Positions 1-8,352 are shown, numbered from the stretch's first letter. The stretch is DNA of 20,228 nucleotides from Nemertoderma westbladi (GCA_032718475.1 JAUCBJ010003802.1:1-20228); one strand, 5' to 3'. Notes: generated from the letters alone by a model not told the origin. A program made the numbers and translations.

Positions 1-90
1 TTGTATTTTTATTGGTATTTGCCCCGAGAGCTGACTCGGCAAAAAAGCACCCCCCAACCCCCACTATGGATTACATTAGCAATGCGGAGG

Positions 91-122
91 TCCGGCCACT
101 AGAGGCCAGTGGAATTACCGGA
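91..122. repeat. Bulged hairpin
   Basis: Two nested complementary arms are visible: TCCGG (91-95) pairs with CCGGA (118-122), and CCACT (96-100) pairs with AGTGG (108-112), with a 5-base bulge at 113-117. A second small stem lies at about 20-39 (GCC-CGAG against CTCGGC). These could be the remains of a foldback or MITE end. No gene is supported in 1-183. Confidence 0.4.
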
Positions 123-183
123 CACAATCGGACAATCATTTTCACATATATACATATAATAAATACAATGCAATTATACGAAT

Positions 184-450
184 TCAGTTCATATAGGTAT
201 CAAGTATAATTGCTTTATTTTCAGTTACTTTTACACATTTCATAAAGGTATTAAGTATAATTGCAGTAATTCAAGTTTCTTTTTTACTCAGTTCATAAAG
301 ATGCCAAATATAATTGCTTTACTCAAGCAAGTATAATTGCAGTAATTCAAGGTACTTTTTTACTCAGTTCATAAAGGTGTCAAATATAATTGCTCTACTC
401 CAGTTAATTTTATTCAGTTCATAAAGGTTTAGAATTATAATTGCACAATT
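184..450. repeat. Degenerate tandem repeat, unit about 50 bp
   Basis: Five copies of a core resembling TTCATAAAGGTRTCAARTA followed by TAATTGC start near 188, 239, 292, 367 and 418, so the steps are roughly 50, 54, 75 and 51 bases. Between cores the spacer alternates between 'tttactc' and 'cagtaattcaag' types. It is AT-rich and non-coding. It looks like a minisatellite or the subterminal repeats of a DNA transposon, and copies differ by scattered substitutions, so the array is old. Confidence 0.7.
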
Positions 451-1657
451 TCAATTTACTTTTATTTCCAATATCTTGCTGAATGTTTGATACATCTGAT
501 GCAGAAAACAAAATTTGTTTTTGTCAAGGATTTGCAGAAATCGTCTGTCTTAGAGGAAGAAAATAACGTAACTCATTAAAATCGTAACTCTTTCAATCTC
601 TGACTAAATTATACCAAACTTGGTAAACATGTAATCTTGTCTATCGGCTAAAATAAACACAATTTGCTAAAATTTCCCCTATAATGTTTTTTTTCCTATA
701 GAGCAATCTTATACATTGACAAGACTTAAAAAATAATTGATGTTGAATAATTATTATTAAGATTAAAATATATTATTATGACCCTCCAACCGGTTGCTTC
801 TCACTCCCAGACAGTCACCGACCCACCCCTATAGGTTCACGAGGCAAAGCGGTTCCTGTCCGTAGAAACTGCGACTCTGAAGTAAGCGATAGTATCTCCG
901 GATAGATATTCCTTTTTGTAGAGAGTTGATGAGTTTATGATACAGGGGAGGTTGTTGTAAAACACAAAGACAACCTCATCGGTTCTGGTTGACTTAGAAT
1001 GGACAGTTCTTCAGTATTACTCTAATATAAAATGTTTATACAGTATAAAGGGTTTGCTTTAAGAAACTGGGGAATACCAGTCACTCTGTCCACTGGAAAA
1101 CTTAAATATGGCTACTGCAAGCTATAATCTAAATAAGTTAATTATAAATTGCATTTGCATACCTGCCCACTGCCTGAAACCAAACTGTTGTGTTGGAGAC
1201 ACACTCGTTATATGCAACTTCAGCGGCTCAAAGACCCGTTGACCCATTTCATCCACCGCCGAAGTCGACGACTTGAACCAGCCACAGATATCCCATCCTC
1301 CCCCCGTAGCGAGCGACCTCCGCTTGAACATGAGCACGAAGCTCCTCATTGCTAATCTTCTGATCAATACACTATATTGGAAGGAAGTTTAATAATATAA
1401 TTATACGAAGTTCTACTATTTAATATTGTTACTATTACTACTATAAGTAAGCATCCAACTCATCTTAGCCTTAAAAAAATTATCAGACGACTAATATAAG
1501 TGTAAATAATTTGGCTTAGAATTTGCATACCATGTAATAGGGACCTTACGCTTGTATGCAGTAGCGTGTGGGCGTAGCTATTGGTGCAGGCGTAGGTGTG
1601 AAATCTTATGTCGGATATTCTTATTTAATTTCGATAAATGTACGTTTTCAAAAGTTC
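451..1657. other. Intergenic, AT-rich, no supported gene
   Basis: Nothing convincing is coded here. 780-960 is a less AT-rich island. At 1122-1378 on the minus strand an open frame beginning DQKISNEELR resembles the kind of peptide found near LINE C-termini, but the rest of that frame has no LINE features and I do not call it a gene. No splice or promoter signals stand out. Confidence 0.5.
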
Positions 1658-1670
1658 TATTATGGTAATT
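1658..1670. repeat. Target-site duplication, left copy
   Basis: Thirteen bases identical to 2424-2436; the pair brackets the LINE fragment. Confidence 0.7.
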
Positions 1671-2411
1671 CTAATAATAATTCTAATACGCTAGCAGATG
1701 CACAGCTTCTACTAAATAAAGTGGAGAGGGCTGCTAAGGAGGTTGGATTGCATATAAATGCTACAAAGACCGAATTCATGACCTTTAATGTTGATGGAAA
1801 CTTGACAACCATTGATATTAATCAACTAAGGAAGGTCGATGACTTCCAGTACTTTGGATCATGGATAGAGAGTAGCAAAAAGGACATAGAAGTTAGGAAA
1901 GCAAAGGCTTGGGTAGCTCTATCAAAAATGGATACCATCTGGAAATCAGATCTTTCCAGGCACCTGAAGACTAAGTTCTTTCGAGCCACAGTGGAAAGTG
2001 TATTTTTATACGGGGGTGAGACCTGGACAGGACACTGACTAAGTCACTTGAACAACGATGAACAACTTGAACAATTGATGGTTGCTACACAAGACTACTA
2101 AGGGCAGCCCTAAACATCAGCTGGAGACAACATATGACAAACGCCGAACAATACTACCTGTATCAACCACCCTCTGTGAACGCAGATTAAGATTCAGTGG
2201 GCACTGCTGGCGAAGTAAAGACGAGGTCATACCAGATCTACATCCCTGGCAACAAACTCATGGAAAGCGTAGTCATGGGAGACCGGCCATAACATATATA
2301 GATCAACTTGAAAGGGATACTGAACTTGGGAGAAACGAAATTGCGACTACTATGGAGAATCGGGAAGCCTGGAAGGATCTCATTTCCACTGTCCGAGTTC
2401 GCTCGACCTAG
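1671..2411 (+). pseudogene. LINE reverse transcriptase C-terminal region, broken
   Basis: This is the thumb and C-terminal region of a non-LTR RT. Frame 1 (to 2038) carries ADAQLLLNKVE, VGLHINATKTEF, FQYFGSWI, KFFRATVESVFLYGGETW, all typical of endonuclease-RT proteins after the YADD box. The frame then breaks at a small local duplication (about 2047-2074, TTGAACAAC repeated). Family residues continue in other frames: a DGCYTRLLRAALNISW-type stretch near 2075-2125, then RRLRFSGHCWRS, GRPAITYIDQL and ENREAWKDLI up to 2411. At least two frameshifts and several stops make it non-functional. The upstream 'ATG-like' start at 1568 is meaningless because it lies in flanking DNA before the target-site duplication. 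Confidence 0.8.
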
Positions 2412-2423
2412 TAGAAGTAGTAT
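1671..2423 (+). mobile_element. 5'-truncated RTE/CR1-like LINE with target-site duplication
   Basis: The 3' end of a non-LTR retrotransposon. The same 13 bases (TATTATGGTAATT) occur immediately before (1658-1670) and after (2424-2436), which is what target-primed insertion leaves. The coding part begins just downstream of where the RT catalytic YADD box should be, so the copy is truncated inside the RT. The element ends in a TAG/TAGAAG-type trinucleotide tail (about 2410-2423) rather than poly(A), as in RTE-type elements. Clade assignment (RTE versus CR1 and relatives) is uncertain. Confidence 0.75.
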
Positions 2424-2436
2424 TATTATGGTAATT
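2424..2436. repeat. Target-site duplication, right copy
   Basis: Thirteen bases identical to 1658-1670, directly after the trinucleotide tail of the LINE fragment. Confidence 0.7.
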
Positions 2437-2984
2437 AAAATATTCATCATTAGGCGTCCTACTAACAGCCTCATTTAATATAAAAACATTAATTGGACAT
2501 TATTAAAAAAAAAAATCATAAGTGAATTATCATGAAGTAGGCCTACTTTTTACAAATACAAAAAATTATGTGGTAGTCAACTCAACTCGCAAAGTATTAC
2601 TGAACCTATATTCCATTTGTCTATACATACAGTTGATCTAGGAAACATTACATATCAATGCTAAAATACCAATGCTGTTTAAATATATTCATAAACTAAT
2701 TACTAACGTTCAAGTACTCTCCTTCTATGAACAACAGTGTGAATGAGTTCGAATTGAAGGGCTCCTGTCGCAGAGGCAACCCCTTCTCGTTGACAGCCTG
2801 TGGAATATCAATAGCTGTCGATATTGCCCACCTCCTTTCCTTTGAATTTGTTGTGGAATAACAGGGACACGTATGGAACAAACCATACGTGCCCTGACAC
2901 ATCACCCCAGTACAAACTGAGGTTAGCCGAATCTACAATTAAAAATAGTAACAGCACTGTCTGTAGTCTGTAGTCACACTGTCT
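2437..2984. other. Intergenic, AT-rich with a perfect 14-bp palindrome
   Basis: No supported gene. AAGTAGGCCTACTT at 2535-2548 is a perfect palindrome built on the TAGGCCTA motif that recurs in this window. On the minus strand at about 2700-2905 a short frame contains ERRWAISTAIDIPQAVNEKG; it looks coding-like but is too short and unrecognised, so it is only a possible fragment. Confidence 0.4.
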
Positions 2985-3341
2985 TCAGTCCATCTTATCC
3001 TTATCGGCCACATCTGTGGACGCGATTTCGGCCACTCCCGTTTCTTCACCGTGCAGTGCTTCCTCGCCGTTCGGCACTTCCTTGCCATTCGGCGCTCCCG
3101 CGACGTTGCCAGGTGCCGCGCTGTTTGTCTGTCCCGCGCCGTGACGAGGTGCCGCGCTGTATTGCGCTCTCTCGACACGTCTGTAAGCTCTCCCACTGCG
3201 TCCTCGTCGACGGCCCTGTCCGCGACCCCAAACCACGGTTATCTCTCTTCTCGGTGGCTCCTCAGTTGCTTCAGCAAAGTGATTTTGGGTTATCGCTACC
3301 CGGCAATGACTGATATTTATTGCGCTGTATTTGTCAGCCAT
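2985..3341 (-). CDS. Small GC-rich Arg/Gly/Ala-rich ORF, unknown
   Basis: A 118-codon frame that starts at a real ATG with G at +4 (ATGGCTGAC). The protein has a basic centre (VVWGRGQGRRRGR, near residues 38-50) followed by an Ala/Gly/Glu-rich, low-complexity tail with repeated AAP/NG(K/E)E elements. The DNA repeats itself locally (the word GTGCCGCGCTGT occurs twice), so internal slippage has built part of it. The block is visibly GC-rich against very AT-rich flanks, and all three minus frames are open, which GC-rich DNA can produce by chance. It could be a small basic nucleic-acid-binding protein, the start of a transposon ORF1, or no gene at all. Confidence 0.3.
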   Translation of the reverse strand: MADKYSAINISHCRVAITQNHFAEATEEPPRREITVVWGRGQGRRRGRSGRAYRRVERAQYSAAPRHGAGQTNSAAPGNVAGAPNGKEVPNGEEALHGEETGVAEIASTDVADKDKMD

Positions 3342-3363
3342 AATAATAATCCACTGTATACTT

Positions 3364-3407
3364 GTTTTAACACTCTTTTAATTTTGTTTTAACACTCTTT
3401 TAATTTT
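3364..3407. repeat. 22-bp perfect tandem duplication
   Basis: GTTTTAACACTCTTTTAATTTT appears twice without mismatch (3364-3385 and 3386-3407), in an AT-rich stretch between the small GC-rich ORF and the truncated end of the Helentron helicase. Confidence 0.9.
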
Positions 3408-3480
3408 ATATAAAGTTAGTTAATTTTTTTAGAAAATACTTTAATTAATATCTATAATTACTTCAAAAGCCTACTTATTA

Positions 3481-3948
3481 CTAAATAATGTTTGCTTTAA
3501 CGATTTCATTGTGTTTTTTTTTGTTTTTATTTGATTTAATTTTTTTTATTTGATCTGCCTTCCTTGTTCCAACAATTCTAGCAGCTTCTTGGGGTACTTC
3601 ATTCCATGAGGTAACAAACTTGGCATTAGCCATTATGTTATTTACAATCAGATGTTGTTCTGATGGAGGAATGGTGGTCTGCGTCATCAATTCCAAAGTA
3701 TTTTGAAGATGAATATCTGATGCAGCACGGACATAATGTTTCAGCTGAATAACTTTGAAAGAAGTAATGAGATTTGTAGACATAAATATAGGACGGCCAT
3801 ATATAGTGGGTAACTGGTGTTGATCACCATTCATAATAAGTAGTTTACCTCCAAATGGTAAATCATTACTCATGATATTATTCATGGTTGTGTCCAGAAT
3901 ACCAGAAAATTATGCAGAGATGAGACCTACTTCTTCCAGAATAAATAC
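3481..3948 (-). pseudogene. Helentron Pif1-like helicase, Walker B to motif III part
   Basis: The frame begins with a Walker-B-like LEEVGLISA (normally DE), then an in-frame TAA, then FSGILDTTM, NDLPFGGKLLIMNGDQHQLP (the conserved GGK..L.GD..QLP of Pif1/Helitron helicases) and, further on, WNEVPQEAARIVGTRKAD, also a Helentron hallmark. After that the frame decays into Lys/Asn-rich sequence and stops, so the C-terminal helicase motifs are gone. It is the direct continuation of the block that ends at 6551. The in-frame TAA and the D-to-E change in Walker B show it is dead. Confidence 0.8.
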
Positions 3949-3969
3949 AAACAAACAATGAATACACGG

Positions 3970-4005
3970 GCCTGAAAACAGGCAGTTACATATGTAAACA
4001 GTTTA
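3970..4005. repeat. Palindrome cluster just after the 823-aa ORF
   Basis: Three palindromes sit within 36 bases: GCCTGAAAACAGGC (3970-3983, 5-bp stem with AAAA loop), TTACATATGTAA (3986-3997, perfect) and TAAACAGTTTA (3995-4005, perfect arms around one base). They lie between the stop codon and the presumed end of the insertion. They could mark an mRNA 3'-end structure, a protein-binding end of a mobile element, or a replication or packaging signal if the segment is viral. Confidence 0.6.
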
Positions 4006-4006
4006 A

Positions 4007-6478
4007 TCAGTGCGAAGCCGCTGAGTAGTCACTACCGACATCACCCTCGTCCGAAAAGGTGTTATCTTCGTCGCTGCTATCCGTTGGAAGAGCCAACGAA
4101 TTAATTGTATCCTCCCTGTCCTCATCGTCTAAAAGCGGTTCAGGTACCTCCTCCTCGTCTAAGCCTTTAATGTAAGTCTTTAAATCTTCTCCTTGGTAAG
4201 TAGTGGCCAATATATTGGCCTCCATTGTGTGTTCGTATTGTCTCCGTTTTCGGAATACATAATTATTATCCTTAATCGCGACAATTCCAATGTCTAGATC
4301 CCTCTCCATGAATGCAACGGTAGAGATTCCTATCTCAGTTGTGCTTTTAACAAAGACGTATTTATCAAGGAACGACTTGTCGGCTATCGGTAACATTAAT
4401 TCTCCACACACCAACAAAGAGTTGGCTCCTAACATAGAGACTACTGGATTAGGTTGCCCAACCTTGAATGCATGTTTTTTGAAATAGTAATGTGTTGGCA
4501 GCTGATAGTGCTGCACATCATTGATGGCATCAAGATAGCACCTCTTTGTTAGAGGAAGCGAGGCAAGAAGCATAGTATATCTCCACAAGGGGTCTACCCT
4601 TGATGCGGTGCAGAAACACTTTAACCCACTCTGGGATCCCCGAGGATTGTCAACGGACACGATTTTTGCGATTTCTTTGACCCATCTAATTATTCTCCAA
4701 CTATTTATTCCATAGTGTTTCTGTGCATCTTTATCATCTAAATTTGAATTATTATAATAATCAAATATTAAGCTCCTCCCATTTTCGTCAGCTCCGGTGA
4801 GCCAGCGTCCAACCGTCTTCAATACAACAATCTCATCTTCAGAGAGTTCGCTTACAACATCGGTTGAGCTATATGTACGATAGCTACTCCTCAGTTTTGG
4901 GCTTGGCTCGTAGATTACTACGTCATCAACTTTCCGCTTTAAAGACAAATTGTCGCCAACAGCCATCTCAAATGTCGGTACATTATCCTCTACTTGGAGG
5001 TTATGGCTCAATGATATCTTCTCCATTGAATATGCAGCATTGACGATACATCCGTAGCTGATACCGGGTGTCCCCGTATGATCGCCGTAGTGATTGCAAA
5101 ATCTTGACATATTGTTGAAATAGTACCGACGCACAGCACCCTTGAGGAACGTTGAGTCCTCAGGTATCTGGTAATCCACAACTCTGCAAAAATAAGCTAG
5201 TTCAAATAATAGGTCAAATACGTCGAACTTTGTTAAGTTCTCAACTCTTTTATTTACAGTAAGAGATACAATCTTTTGACTAGCTAAAGTTTCTCCCCCG
5301 GACCTTACAAGACGGTATGAAACAATGTTCTCATTATTGCGGGGCCTATAATTCCCGGTTATAATTTCTTCTTTCCCATTAGTGTCATAAAGAGTTATTT
5401 TGAATCCGGATCCAACATGTAGGCTAGGTGTGCTTACATCTAGCTCGGGAACAATCGTGATATGCTCATTGCCGTGTGACAATCTAGACGGTACCCCGAA
5501 TAAAGTCTTGATAGTAGACAGCTCCACTTCATCCCCTAGATCACTGCCGACAAAGCTCCGCAGAGACTTGCCTTGAACAGTATCGCTCGTGATTAACTTA
5601 AATAGTTTCCTTTTCCTCTCTGGTTCAACGGCTTCAAAAGCTAGGTGGTAGTTTCTTTTTAATTTGTTGATCGCCATAGGCTTTACTGATACGCAATCTT
5701 GATGAACATCGAAGTTGATATCAAACGATCTAGATGAGAACATGTAGCTGACGTCGAACATTCCCTCGACCATCTTTTTGGATGTTAAAACACTCTTAGA
5801 TCGAGAGGTGATTAATTGTCTTATTTTTTCGGCGGCTACTGTGCTGTCCAAGAAACCGAACTGCTCTAATATGTCTTTTGCTTTTACAAAAGCGACTACA
5901 CCGTCTTTAGTAGTAATGGGTGGCGCAGTTTCTGGCCAGGCAATCTGCCAAAGGAGCGCGTCCGTGTCCGTCATAGGGACATCTAGATTGGCCTCGCGTA
6001 TAATCCTTGCTTTGCAGGGGCTTTGTGTGTGCTTATCGACAGTGTACTTGAAATTCAGTACGTTTCTGACCGTCTCTAACTCAAAGTGTAAAATCTTTTG
6101 GACTGCATCCTTTTCTGCAGGCTGGCCGTTAAAGGCCCACCAGTCAGCTAATGCAAAAGGCGCACGTTGTGTGTCCTCATTATATGGATTCCCCCAAGAC
6201 ACCTTCTCAGCAGGTGTGGCATCTGATGGACACTTAAACTCTATACCATTCCACATGGAAGGAACGTTTACTAGATTCGATGTTTTGGCCGAAATCGGTC
6301 TTTTACGCGACATTTTTGACATAAGCTCCAAACCTGGTTGCGTAGATGTTTTAACTGAGCCCACAGAGTTGATCAAACGGATTTCATCGAGTTTTATACT
6401 ATAAAGAGAGGGATCCTCTCTATAAGCACTTAGGACATGTTGTAAACCCTTTAATCGGGATGAGTTAATTGTAGTCAT
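4007..6478 (-). CDS. Unrecognised 823-residue protein, intact ORF
   Basis: The longest uninterrupted ORF here, 823 codons from the first ATG (TTCAAAATGA, A at -3) to TGA; a variant poly(A) signal ATTAAA overlaps the stop. I do not recognise the family. What can be seen: a basic, Ser-rich N-terminus (MSRKRPISAKTS, about residues 55-67); a mixed alpha/beta middle without P-loop, DDE triad, HUH, RT or zinc-finger motifs; no signal peptide or obvious membrane segment; and a strongly acidic tail (about the last 60 residues, rich in D/E and S, e.g. DSSDEDNTFSDEGDVGSDYS). Size and lack of enzymatic motifs would suit a structural or coat-like protein; that is inference, and a domesticated or transposon-borne DNA-binding protein is equally open. 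It is intronless and intact within a dead helicase, implying recent arrival or constraint. Confidence 0.75.
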   Translation of the reverse strand: MTTINSSRLKGLQHVLSAYREDPSLYSIKLDEIRLINSVGSVKTSTQPGLELMSKMSRKRPISAKTSNLVNVPSMWNGIEFKCPSDATPAEKVSWGNPYNEDTQRAPFALADWWAFNGQPAEKDAVQKILHFELETVRNVLNFKYTVDKHTQSPCKARIIREANLDVPMTDTDALLWQIAWPETAPPITTKDGVVAFVKAKDILEQFGFLDSTVAAEKIRQLITSRSKSVLTSKKMVEGMFDVSYMFSSRSFDINFDVHQDCVSVKPMAINKLKRNYHLAFEAVEPERKRKLFKLITSDTVQGKSLRSFVGSDLGDEVELSTIKTLFGVPSRLSHGNEHITIVPELDVSTPSLHVGSGFKITLYDTNGKEEIITGNYRPRNNENIVSYRLVRSGGETLASQKIVSLTVNKRVENLTKFDVFDLLFELAYFCRVVDYQIPEDSTFLKGAVRRYYFNNMSRFCNHYGDHTGTPGISYGCIVNAAYSMEKISLSHNLQVEDNVPTFEMAVGDNLSLKRKVDDVVIYEPSPKLRSSYRTYSSTDVVSELSEDEIVVLKTVGRWLTGADENGRSLIFDYYNNSNLDDKDAQKHYGINSWRIIRWVKEIAKIVSVDNPRGSQSGLKCFCTASRVDPLWRYTMLLASLPLTKRCYLDAINDVQHYQLPTHYYFKKHAFKVGQPNPVVSMLGANSLLVCGELMLPIADKSFLDKYVFVKSTTEIGISTVAFMERDLDIGIVAIKDNNYVFRKRRQYEHTMEANILATTYQGEDLKTYIKGLDEEEVPEPLLDDEDREDTINSLALPTDSSDEDNTFSDEGDVGSDYSAASH

Positions 6479-6550
6479 TTTGAACCTCTTGCTATTGCTA
6501 TTAACGATCAATCATTTGTTCGTTTTAGAAGAAGTAGTTTCATTGGATCT

Positions 6551-7095
6551 ATTTTAAGACTTTGGATAGTTTGTCTTGCCAGAATATGCGGGTGACTACT
6601 CTTTAAACTTCGAGTTGGGACTGGGAAGGCAATATGGATATGAAATCCACATAATGTTCTGGAACGTTCACTAATAAAACGTTCAGTAATGCTGAGTTGA
6701 GACCTTGCGATATAACATACAAGGTGGCAATTTGAATGAGCAAAGTCTTGCCACAACCTGGTGGTCCAGTTATTAATAAAAACTTAAGCAACTGGTTGGT
6801 TGATGGATTAAAGTACTGGTGGACAACTTGTTTAATAGTTTGTAGTGCACTGTTCTGCTCTGCTTGAGAAGGCATTGATTGGTGTAGTGCTACTGGGAAT
6901 TGTGGATCCCAGTTCATGGGATAATCAAATGTTGCCTCCAGGAAATCATCTATTGGTGGGAGCTGCATCTTTGTGGAAATATCACTATGGTTGGTCTCAA
7001 CAAGATAATGTTTCCGAGATCTTTCAATAGTAAGGATTCATTCTGCGGCTTCCTCACGCAGAGCTATGTACGAAACCGAAGGAACATCTGCAGAT
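6551..7095 (-). pseudogene. Helentron helicase, Walker A part
   Basis: On the minus strand from about 7095 the frame reads SYIALREEAAE, a TGA, then SRKHYLVETNHSDISTKMQL and PPIDDFLEATFDYPM, the usual linker before the helicase. It continues as AEQNSALQTIKQVV and then the Walker A motif LLITGPPGCGKTLL (near 6790-6750). A frameshift near 6690 moves the homology into another frame, giving GFHIHIAFPVP (the HxHxAF motif after Walker A in Pif1 family) and ILARQTIQSLKI, where the insertion begins. One in-frame TGA and one frameshift make it inactive. ATP binding and 5'-3' DNA unwinding would be the ancestral role. Confidence 0.8.
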
Positions 7096-7300
7096 ATGCG
7101 ACCACCTGAAAGTAAAATCTCATTACATTAGCATTATTTAAATATTTCTGAAACTGATTTGCACTGATTTGCAGTTCATTTACATATCTTTTGAGGATGG
7201 TGTTTGCTTCTTCCTTTGTGGGAATATTATGATCAGCTATTAGACCTGCGTTCTGGAATGCTATTGGAAATGAAGCAACTTCCATAACATCTAATTCAGT
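7064..7300 (-). pseudogene. Helentron linker segment, degraded
   Basis: A short frame (VMEVASFPIAFQNAGLIADHNIPTK and following) lies between the N-terminal block and the Walker A block, in the same orientation and order as a Helentron protein. Its own sequence is not diagnostic; the call rests on position. The frames of the neighbouring blocks overlap it, so local indels are present. Confidence 0.4.
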
Positions 7301-7317
7301 TGTAAATTCCCCAAGAG

Positions 7318-8179
7318 TTAAAATGATGTGATATAAGAATTTAATTCTATGACTTGCTCCTCTCCTCCTATATTAGGTATTACTGCAATAGTTTCTTTGC
7401 TCTGTGCAACAAAGTGTTTATGGAGATTTCCATCAACATCTTCATCCTGTATATCTTTAAGAAGATTTAACATTTCTTCCTTGCCTTCTCTCTGGGGTTG
7501 GTTTTCTATAAAGTCAATGGCCCTGTTAATAGAACAGTTGCGTATTTTAACAATGGTATTATAACCATCTATCCATGGCTGTTGCTGAATATCATTATGT
7601 ACAGAATGTGATGGTAATTTGTTCTTTATGATGAAAATTTCATGATACTCAATGAGCTTGTTGAATATAACAATTTCTGGTGGACGAATGTTGAATCGTT
7701 CAGTATTCCCTAACCTATAATCCGAAGATACATACTCTCGAATATGCCTCTGCTGGCTATGAGTAAAGTGGCGCCAAAGAGGTAAGGGATTTCTCAATTC
7801 TATACCTGAGATATAGCTGCCATATGAACCCTCAATGTGTTCATTCGATTTGTTTGCACACACACCGGAGCGATATTCAGGAGGAAGAGTGCTTATGTGG
7901 ATGAAGTCTGCTGTACATCTTGTATAAGGGTAACCAAGTGCAAATCTTGCGAGCTCTGGTATTCCAATCTCACGAGAATTTGAAGCAATATCTTTCTTAA
8001 TTGCTTGGTTTATCTTAACACCTGATATTTTTACATTTTCTTGGTCACCAACTTCGGTCCTTACTATATCGGGGTTCTTTGTGCCATATACTTTCACTTG
8101 CCTCCTCTCCTCAACACCACCTATATATTTCGACAGGTACGAGCTAGTGAATTTGCGGTCTGTTACCTGGCAATTAAAT
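7318..8179 (-). pseudogene. Helentron Rep/helicase, N-terminal segment
   Basis: The open frame runs upstream past the nominal GTG start to about 8179 (VTDRKFTSSYLSKYIGGVEE), so no true start is present; a polypyrimidine-AG immediately upstream could be a splice acceptor. Recognisable Helentron features, in order, are YLSKYIGGVEERRQVKVYG, KISGVKINQAIKK, ARFALGYPYTRCTADFIHIS, TLPPEYRSG, PLPLWRHFTHSQQRHI and ERFNIRPPE. This region lies between the HUH nuclease and the helicase in Helentrons. It is the best-preserved Helentron block here (over 280 codons open), but the gene has no start and is broken downstream. Confidence 0.75.
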
Positions 8180-8301
8180 GAACAACTAAGTAAAAATATT
8201 GATCATCAAAACAGGTTAATATTGCCAAGTTCCATTATATCGGAACCTCAACATAAACCAATAGAAAGTTAAATAGATTACAATTGTTTTTTTGTTTTCG
8301 A

Positions 8302-8320
8302 TTTTTTTTTTTTTTTTTTT
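8302..8320 (-). repeat. Poly(A) tract (19 bases, minus strand)
   Basis: Nineteen T on the plus strand, that is poly(A) on the minus strand, beginning about 30 bases after the stop of the SGNH-like frame, preceded on that strand by an AATAAG-type signal. It looks like the 3' tail of a retrotransposed transcript. Confidence 0.6.
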
Positions 8321-8352
8321 CTTATTAAATGTAAATTATGTGAATCGAAACT

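Larger units (their letters stand above)
3949..6549 (-). mobile_element. Single-ORF insertion inside the helicase gene, unknown type
   Basis: This segment separates helicase Walker A from Walker B at a point where joining the flanks (SLKI at 6550, VFILEEV from 3948) restores family-like sequence. It is clearly richer in GC (43-50% in two lines counted) and CpG than the flanks (22-33%). It contains one long ORF and only about 60-70 bases beyond each ORF end. Short inverted repeats lie near the ends: CAATGAA (3956-3962) against TTCATTG (6539-6545), and CTACTTCTTC (3927-3936) against GAAGAAGTAG (6528-6537). No obvious target-site duplication or poly(A) was found. It may be a compact mobile element or an integrated viral gene; exact ends are uncertain by several bases. 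Confidence 0.6.
3481..8190 (-). mobile_element. Degenerate Helentron (Helitron2-type) interrupted by a 2.6-kb insertion
   Basis: Three separated blocks read in order along the minus strand as one Rep/helicase protein: N-terminal segment (8179-7318), middle with Walker A (about 7095-6551), and Walker B to motif III region (3948-3481). Helentrons move by rolling-circle replication with a fused HUH endonuclease and a Pif1-family helicase. Here the HUH part is absent (sequence upstream of 8190 is unrelated), and the helicase stops after an ARIVGTRKAD motif, before the last helicase motifs. The two helicase halves would rejoin if about 3949-6549 were removed. Neither Helentron terminus was found. 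Confidence 0.8.

Noticed and set aside
184-450. CRISPR-like array
   Set aside because: The repeats are degenerate, spacers are not unique, spacing is irregular, and the sequence is eukaryotic.
1122-1367. 81-codon minus-strand ORF as a gene
   Set aside because: It is short, the opposite strand is equally open, and apart from a KISNEELR-like word in another frame there is no family evidence.
5778-6404. 208-codon plus-strand ORF
   Set aside because: It lies entirely antisense to the long minus-strand ORF and has no independent features; shadow frame.
3949-6549. Intron, intein or intron-homing explanation for the helicase interruption
   Set aside because: There is no GT donor near 6550 or matching AG at 3948 on the minus strand, the 823-aa frame is closed by its own stop, and no splicing or homing-endonuclease motifs are visible.
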